Shown here piece after piece: positions 59,285 to 64,000 of a stretch of DNA of 64,000 bases. Location: positions 372,001 to 436,000 of the forward strand of contig JAEDCQ010000001.1 of assembly GCA_016294075.1 (NCBI GenBank), read 5' to 3'. The notes beneath the pieces are model-generated. The model searched no databases. It worked only from the letters and a program-made list of their open reading frames with translations, and was not told the origin of the DNA. The position numbers and the translations under genes were made by a program. This DNA comes from Lachnospiraceae bacterium (lineage in GTDB: Bacteria; Bacillota; Clostridia; Lachnospirales; Lachnospiraceae). The stretch's first letter is position 1, and each line of letters begins with the position of its first letter.

Positions 59285-60688
59285 TTATTCTTTACCGTTA
59301 AAGCAATAAGTACATAATTTACATGGAGAAATACCGATTGCTTTAATCATATCATCAAGACGATGATACCGTAATGTTGTAAAATTCAATTGTTTACGGA
59401 TTTCTTCTACCATTTCTTTGTAACATGTACTGTCAGGATCCGCATACTCCTGCAGTTTTTCTTCCGTTACTTCACCTTCTCTTTCTTTTATAATTCGTCT
59501 TGTGATTAAATCCATTTCAGAAGAAGAACGCGAAAAATTCAAATATTTACATCCGTATAAAATAGGCGGGCATGCCGGACGGATATGCACCTCTTTTGCC
59601 CCGCTCTGGTATAAAAATTCAGTGGTTTCACGAAGCTGAGTTCCTCTTACGATGGAATCATCAATCATTAATAATTTCTTATCTTTAATCAAGTCATGAA
59701 CCGGTATCAGCTTCATTCTGGCAATTAAGTTACGCTGTGCCTGGCTCGTCGGCATAAAAGAACGCGGCCAGGTAGGCGTATATTTAATAAACGGTCTTGT
59801 AAAAGGAATACTTGACTCGTTTGAATAGCCGATGGCATGTGCAATTCCCGAATCCGGTACACCTGCTACACTATCCGGCTCAACATTATCTCTCTTAGCA
59901 AGAAGGCGGCCACATTCATAGCGCATCTTCTCAACATTTACACCTTCATAACAGGAAGTCGGATATCCATAATATACCCAAAGGAAGGAACATATTTTCA
60001 TTTCCTTACCGGGTTCACTGACTGTTTCACAGGAATCGGCGGTAAAGAAGACAATTTCACCGGGTCCCAGTTCCTTATAATCCTGATATCCCAGATTCAG
60101 ATAAGCAAAGCTCTCGAAAGAAGCGCAGAAAGCATCCTCTTTTTTACCTATAATAACCGGTGTACGTCCAAGCTTATCGCGTGCCGCATAGATTCCCTGC
60201 GGTGTCACTAAAATAATCGTCATGGAACCATCCACTTTTTCCTGCACATATTTCAAGCCTTCCGTAATGGAGGACTTCTGATTAATCATAGCTGCAACTA
60301 TTTCTGTCGGGTTAATAACCCCTCCGCTCATCTCCAGGAAATGAGTGTGACCGGATTTATAACATTCTTTTACAAGTTCATCCGGATTATTCATTCTACC
60401 GACGGTAGAAATTGCAAAGCTTCCAAGATGAGAATTCACCAATAATGGCTGGGGTTCAAAATCGGAAATACAACCGACTCCCATATTACCTTCCATCTCG
60501 TCTACATCGCGTTCAAATTTTGTCCTAAAAGGTGCATTCTGTATATTATGAATGGCACGGCTGAATCCTTTCTCGCCAAAGACTGCCATTCCACCCCGTC
60601 TGGTGCCTAAATGGGAATGATAATCTGTTCCAAAAAACAAATCCATTACACAGGACTCTTTTGATGCCACAGCAAAAAAACCACCCAT
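59285..60688 (-). CDS. PurF-like protein with degenerate glutaminase domain
   Basis: The 467-residue protein matches amidophosphoribosyltransferase across its length: DKLGRTPVIIG, the PRPP loop LLMIDDSIVRGTQ (340-352) and iron-sulfur-type cysteines (Cys233, and CKLCTYC at 456-462). But the start is MGGFFAVASKES, with Gly where PurF needs the Cys nucleophile after Met, and the HNGN oxyanion motif is replaced by STVGR (94-98). AAGGAG before the ATG confirms this start. It probably cannot use glutamine; an ammonia-dependent or regulatory role is possible. It stands alone, not in a pur operon. Confidence 0.85.
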   Translation of the reverse strand: MGGFFAVASKESCVMDLFFGTDYHSHLGTRRGGMAVFGEKGFSRAIHNIQNAPFRTKFERDVDEMEGNMGVGCISDFEPQPLLVNSHLGSFAISTVGRMNNPDELVKECYKSGHTHFLEMSGGVINPTEIVAAMINQKSSITEGLKYVQEKVDGSMTIILVTPQGIYAARDKLGRTPVIIGKKEDAFCASFESFAYLNLGYQDYKELGPGEIVFFTADSCETVSEPGKEMKICSFLWVYYGYPTSCYEGVNVEKMRYECGRLLAKRDNVEPDSVAGVPDSGIAHAIGYSNESSIPFTRPFIKYTPTWPRSFMPTSQAQRNLIARMKLIPVHDLIKDKKLLMIDDSIVRGTQLRETTEFLYQSGAKEVHIRPACPPILYGCKYLNFSRSSSEMDLITRRIIKEREGEVTEEKLQEYADPDSTCYKEMVEEIRKQLNFTTLRYHRLDDMIKAIGISPCKLCTYCFNGKE

Positions 60689-60735
60689 TTTTCTCTATCT
60701 CCTTTTTTCTAAATCGGTTGAAAACCGCCTTATTT

Positions 60736-60764
60736 ATACTAATACACCATTTCTTATACGTCAA
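60736..60764 (-). promoter_or_regulatory. Promoter of the PurF-like gene
   Basis: On the minus strand TTGACG (60759-60764), 17 bases, TAGTAT (60736-60741), in the gap after the ZIP transporter gene. Confidence 0.65.
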
Positions 60765-60776
60765 TAAATTTTCCCA

Positions 60777-61529
60777 TTAAATAACCATATCCAATATCAG
60801 CATCAGGGTAAATCCAATTAAAATCGAATAGGTTGCCGCTCTTTCAAAACCATGACTGTGTGTTTCGGGAATCATTTCATCACTGATAATATACAGCATT
60901 GTGCCACCTGCAAATGCAAGTGCAAACGGAAGTATACGATTAGAAAGCGCAGACACATAAAATCCGAGGAATGTTCCTATCACTTCTATCAATCCGGTTA
61001 TGGAAGCCAGCAGGAGGGCACGTTTTCTCCTAACGCCGGACATTACAAGCGGTGAAACCGTAATGATTCCCTCCGGAATATTCTGCAATGCTATGCCGAC
61101 CGCCACTGTGATTGCGGCTGAAATATCCTCATTGCCAAATCCGACTCCGGCAGCCAGGCCTTCCGGAAAATTATGCAGTGCCACTGCCATTACAAACAAA
61201 AGTGCTCTGCTTAAATGCTTACTATCCTGATGTTTTTCCGTATCCACGCCGGATAATTTATGCAGATGTGGTGTCAAACGATCCATTATGTTCAGGAAGA
61301 AGGCTCCTGCAAAAATTCCGACAACAGGTATAAGCAGCCCGCTTGTTCCTACCTGTTCAAATGAAGGCAGAATCAATCCGTTAATCGCTGCCGCAAGCAT
61401 TATTCCCGCAGCAAATCCTAAAATCATATCATTTGTCTTATGGTTTACATCACGAACAAAAAATCCGATTACCGCACCGACAATTGTTGCTCCTCCGACG
61501 CCTAACGCCGTTAACAATACCATTTCCAT
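60777..61529 (-). CDS. ZIP-family metal transporter
   Basis: The 250-residue membrane protein has about eight helices. The metal-site helices are ALHNFPEGLAAGVGFGNED and IALQNIPEGIITVSPL, both with the HNxPEG/QNIPEG signature of ZIP (ZupT) proteins, which import zinc or other divalent ions. A short His-containing loop lies around residue 95 (LHKLSGVDTEKHQDSKH). AAGGGGAG precedes the ATG. Metal specificity is not evident and no metal-regulator site is seen. Confidence 0.92.
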   Translation of the reverse strand: MEMVLLTALGVGGATIVGAVIGFFVRDVNHKTNDMILGFAAGIMLAAAINGLILPSFEQVGTSGLLIPVVGIFAGAFFLNIMDRLTPHLHKLSGVDTEKHQDSKHLSRALLFVMAVALHNFPEGLAAGVGFGNEDISAAITVAVGIALQNIPEGIITVSPLVMSGVRRKRALLLASITGLIEVIGTFLGFYVSALSNRILPFALAFAGGTMLYIISDEMIPETHSHGFERAATYSILIGFTLMLILDMVI

Positions 61530-61544
61530 TTTTTCTCCCCTTAC

Positions 61545-61582
61545 AAAAAGATGTACGAAGAATACTCTTCCTACATCTTTTT
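61545..61582 (-). terminator. Terminator of the diguanylate cyclase gene
   Basis: A nine-pair outer stem AAAGATGTA / TACATCTTT and a five-pair inner stem GAAGA / TCTTC, then TTTTT on the minus strand. Confidence 0.85.
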
Positions 61583-61615
61583 ACTATACATCCGTTTTAG
61601 CAAACAGCCATTATT

Positions 61616-62689
61616 TTAATATATGATTCTGTCCCTGCCTTCACTTTTACCCTGGTAAAGACGTTGATCTGCAATGCTGATGTTTTCATCCAGATTCAGG
61701 TCATGATCAAATTCCACCAAACCGAATGTCATGGTAACTTTTATCTCTAAATCATTATAGATAACCACATTATCTTTTACTGCATCTCTCAGTTTTACCA
61801 ATTTATCAAAGGCCTCATCTCCGTTTGCATTTTCAAAAACAAAAATGAATTCCTCGCCTCCCCAGCGTGCGACAACTCCGTTACCGTTCATTTTTTCAAC
61901 AAAGACCTTTGCAAGCGACCTTAAAACTTCATCTCCGCATTCATGACCATATGTGTCATTTATTTTTTTAAAGAAATCAATATCACCGATTGCAATGGAC
62001 ATAAATTGATACGGTTCACGAATCTTTTTTTCGATATAGTGCATTAAATGAAGGCGGTTCCATAATTTTGTCAGCGTATCTGTATTGGCAAGCTGTTTTA
62101 ATTCATTATTGTAGCTGATAAGCTTACGCTCCATATTCTGTGAGTCACGTGCCAGCATGGTTCCGCATACAAAAAGGAGTGCAAAAATAAAAATCGTTGT
62201 TATGCACTGAAGCACCGGATCAAGAATACCGGAAATATGCACACGCGGCTTGTATGCACGGCAAAAGAAATATAAAAACAAACGTATAATACACAGTAAT
62301 GCTGTCACAATCAGTTGTGCATTCTTACTCACATAGGTAAAAATCAAATTAAGCAGAATCAGCATAAACAGAAAATGCTGAATACCGCTGTTCCATCCGA
62401 TGAATATAACATTAAAGCAAACAAAACCTATTGTAGCAAGGTTGAACCATAAAACAGCTCCTTTTGTCATATCACAATAGGTAAGCCATAAAAGGTATCC
62501 GTACAAAGCAATAAAGAAAATATTGCATAAAATCAGGGAAGCACTTTGCAGGCACACTAAAACCCCTGATAAAAACAACAGATATGCCATAATTATAAGG
62601 GAACATATCCGAAGGGTTATTGCACCCCCTGATGATTCGTTCGGATTATTTACATCCCTTAAAAGTAGGTTTTTAAAATAAGTAAACAT
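61616..62689 (-). CDS. Membrane-bound diguanylate cyclase (GGDEF)
   Basis: Six to seven hydrophobic helices at residues 25-185 are followed by a GGDEF domain: TDTLTKLWNRLHL, IGDIDFFKKINDTYGHECGDEVL and the active-site ARWGGEEFIFVFE (GGEEF at 277-281). It should make cyclic di-GMP from GTP. The usual inhibitory RxxD site just before the signature is not present (EKMNGNGVVAR), so product inhibition may be weak. AGAGGG precedes the ATG. 357 residues. The transmembrane sensor part has no recognisable ligand domain. Confidence 0.93.
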   Translation of the reverse strand: MFTYFKNLLLRDVNNPNESSGGAITLRICSLIIMAYLLFLSGVLVCLQSASLILCNIFFIALYGYLLWLTYCDMTKGAVLWFNLATIGFVCFNVIFIGWNSGIQHFLFMLILLNLIFTYVSKNAQLIVTALLCIIRLFLYFFCRAYKPRVHISGILDPVLQCITTIFIFALLFVCGTMLARDSQNMERKLISYNNELKQLANTDTLTKLWNRLHLMHYIEKKIREPYQFMSIAIGDIDFFKKINDTYGHECGDEVLRSLAKVFVEKMNGNGVVARWGGEEFIFVFENANGDEAFDKLVKLRDAVKDNVVIYNDLEIKVTMTFGLVEFDHDLNLDENISIADQRLYQGKSEGRDRIIY

Positions 62690-62711
62690 AGAAAATCCCT
62701 CTTTACAACCG

Positions 62712-64000
62712 TTATTTTCTCTTCCTTAAAAAAATAAAACAAATTGCACTGACTGCCATTAATATCGGATAATATAGATACGGCATTATATCGAACGGAG
62801 TTAATCCCGTAAGTGCTGCTGCTGTCAGAAGCTGGGCCCCGTATGGTATAAGTCCCTGCCCGACAGAACTGAATATATCAAGTAATGATGCCGATCGTTT
62901 TTTATCAACTTCAAATTCATCACTGATTTCTTTTGCAATCGGTCCTGACATTACTATAGCTACCGTATTGTTCGCGGTACACATATCAACCAACAATGCC
63001 AAGGAAGCGATTCCAAGCTCAGCCCCTTTTTCCCCTTTAATACGGGTGCGAATAAAGCCTAAAATATATCGTATTCCGCCGTTTTCCTTGACAAGTGAAA
63101 CAATACAGGCAACAACAATGGAAATAACCGTAATATCATACATCCCCATTACACCGCCAATGTTCTGTCCGTTTATTACTCCGCCGCCAACTGCAAGAAA
63201 AATCTGATTCGGAAGAATTGCACCTGTAAAAACACCTATCAGAAGAGAAATAACCGTACCTCCGATTAGCACAACAAAAACATTCATCCCGATTAAAGCA
63301 CCGACCAATACAAGAATATATGGAATTACCCGGAAAAAGTTATAGGTTAATTCTTCCGATATATGAAATTCACCATTTCTTGTAATCACAAGAAACAAAA
63401 CAATCGTAATAATGGCCGCCGGTAAGACAATAAAAAAATTCTCCCGGAACTTATCCTTCATTTCACAACCCTGTGTCTTAACAGCTGCAATTGTAGTATC
63501 TGAAATCATTGAAAGATTATCACCAAACATTGCACCACACAGGACAGCTCCGATGCATATTGCTATAGGAAATTCTGTTTTCTCACTGATTCCCACCGCA
63601 ATCGGTGCGAGTGCGGCAATTGTTCCCATGGAGGTCCCCATAGAAACAGAAATAAAACACCCGATAATAAATAAGCCGACAACAGCAAAATGTGACGGAA
63701 GAACCGAAAGTCCCAGATTAACCGTACTTTCTACCCCGCCCGCAGCCGTCACAGCACCGGAAAAACCACCGGCACACAAAAATATCAGACTCATTGTTAT
63801 TATATTTTCATCTCCTGCCCCCTTTGCAATAATTGCAAGCTTTTCATTAAATGAGACTTTTCTGTTTTGAATGAAAGCTACACATAATGCAATCAGAAAG
63901 GCCACAATAGCAGGCATTGCATAAAAGTCTCCTGTTAAGACACCGGAGCCTAAAAACACAACCAGAAAAACGCCAATCGGCAATAATGCCTGTGCATTTC
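62712..64000 (-). CDS. NhaC-family Na+/H+ antiporter, start outside window
   Basis: A polytopic membrane protein of the NhaC/Arsenite-permease-like ion transporter group. It shows SMGTSMGTIAALAPIAVGIS, CGAMFGDNLSMISDTTIAAVKTQGC, YDITVISIVVACIVSLV and AELGIASLALLVDMCTANNTVAIVMSGPI, as in NhaC-like antiporters. The frame is still open at the window edge (NAQALLPIGVF continues from it), so the true start is beyond position 64000. It probably exchanges sodium for protons or carries organic acids or amino acids. Confidence 0.87.
   Translation of the reverse strand, partial: NAQALLPIGVFLVVFLGSGVLTGDFYAMPAIVAFLIALCVAFIQNRKVSFNEKLAIIAKGAGDENIITMSLIFLCAGGFSGAVTAAGGVESTVNLGLSVLPSHFAVVGLFIIGCFISVSMGTSMGTIAALAPIAVGISEKTEFPIAICIGAVLCGAMFGDNLSMISDTTIAAVKTQGCEMKDKFRENFFIVLPAAIITIVLFLVITRNGEFHISEELTYNFFRVIPYILVLVGALIGMNVFVVLIGGTVISLLIGVFTGAILPNQIFLAVGGGVINGQNIGGVMGMYDITVISIVVACIVSLVKENGGIRYILGFIRTRIKGEKGAELGIASLALLVDMCTANNTVAIVMSGPIAKEISDEFEVDKKRSASLLDIFSSVGQGLIPYGAQLLTAAALTGLTPFDIMPYLYYPILMAVSAICFIFLRKRK

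Noticed and set aside
63412..63870. 152-residue plus-strand frame
   Set aside because: Antisense to the NhaC-type antiporter; the low-complexity Ala/Pro/Ile composition is that of a reverse-complement of membrane helices.
1..64000. CRISPR array, prophage or complete insertion sequence
   Set aside because: No run of equally spaced direct repeats, no transposase, integrase or phage structural gene was seen. Only the possible tRNA-end duplication hints at past integration.

Overview
The window looks like a chromosomal segment of an anaerobic, low-GC, spore-forming Clostridia, most likely a Lachnospiraceae member. Four things point there: the AT-rich Gram-positive promoters and Shine-Dalgarno sites; the B12-type radical SAM / TIGR03936 / RNase G / L21-Prp-L27 / Obg block; a ribosomal protein L27 made with a cleavable N-terminal extension beside its Prp protease; and a YlbJ-like sporulation membrane protein. 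Nearly all genes are on the minus strand. The exceptions are a YlbJ-like gene, the sugar-cluster AraC regulator and a RelB/DinJ antitoxin with a broken toxin.

Layout, left to right. 1-8155: yqeK (cut by the window edge), nadD, yhbY, obg, rpmA-prp-rplU behind a promoter and structured leader, an RNase E/G-type protein, two radical-SAM-linked proteins and a small membrane protein. 8243-13348: a partial histidine operon hisZ-hisG-hisD-hisB-hisIE with a strong promoter; its last gene carries an extra N-terminal HisF-like barrel without the catalytic aspartates. 13375-24800: recU, pseudouridine synthases, a short-chain dehydrogenase, YgiQ, a HAD phosphatase, the YlbJ-like gene, a coiled-coil protein, coaD, rsmD and the topoisomerase A subunit. 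24833-32080: the topoisomerase B subunit, a DegV protein, recG, a FakA-like kinase and Asp23.

32220-41228 is an alpha-galactoside utilisation locus: two ABC permeases, a solute-binding lipoprotein, two GH36-type glycosidases and an AraC/MsmR-like regulator. Three of its promoters carry the same TGTCA-TTTTG-TGACA operator at an almost constant 58-59 bases from the -10 box, and a related site lies in the regulator's own leader. No transporter ATPase is present, so a shared one is inferred. 41281-46696 is a MerR-controlled stress or drug module: an ABC exporter, the MerR/GyrI-type regulator and a short UvrA-like ATPase. Two near-identical MerR operators (CTCCCC-GGGGAG in a 20-base spacer) lie before the exporter and the UvrA-like gene.

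43813-51496 is more accessory: a stand-alone EF-Tu domain-II-like protein, an orphan antitoxin with a deleted YafQ-type toxin, an AraC/GyrI regulator, YdcF, a PAP2 phosphatase, an XRE membrane regulator, a GC-rich doubly folded element of about 90 bases, and two tRNA-Leu genes, one with the unusual anticodon AAG. 51537-64000: a FliD-C-like protein, a DUF2974 hydrolase, an NdpA-like nucleoid protein, a MORN-repeat protein, a glutamate-cysteine-ligase-like gene coupled to an ATP-grasp ligase (possible gamma-glutamyl peptide or thiol synthesis), a lipoprotein phosphoesterase, a PurF-like protein lacking the glutaminase nucleophile, a ZIP transporter, a diguanylate cyclase and a partial NhaC-type antiporter.

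The best leads are the GshA-like/ATP-grasp pair, the GC-rich structured element next to the tRNAs, the two-target MerR regulon, the HisF-like/HisIE fusion, the PurF homologue with a dead glutaminase domain and tRNA-Leu(AAG). All family assignments come from reading motifs; no database search was run.
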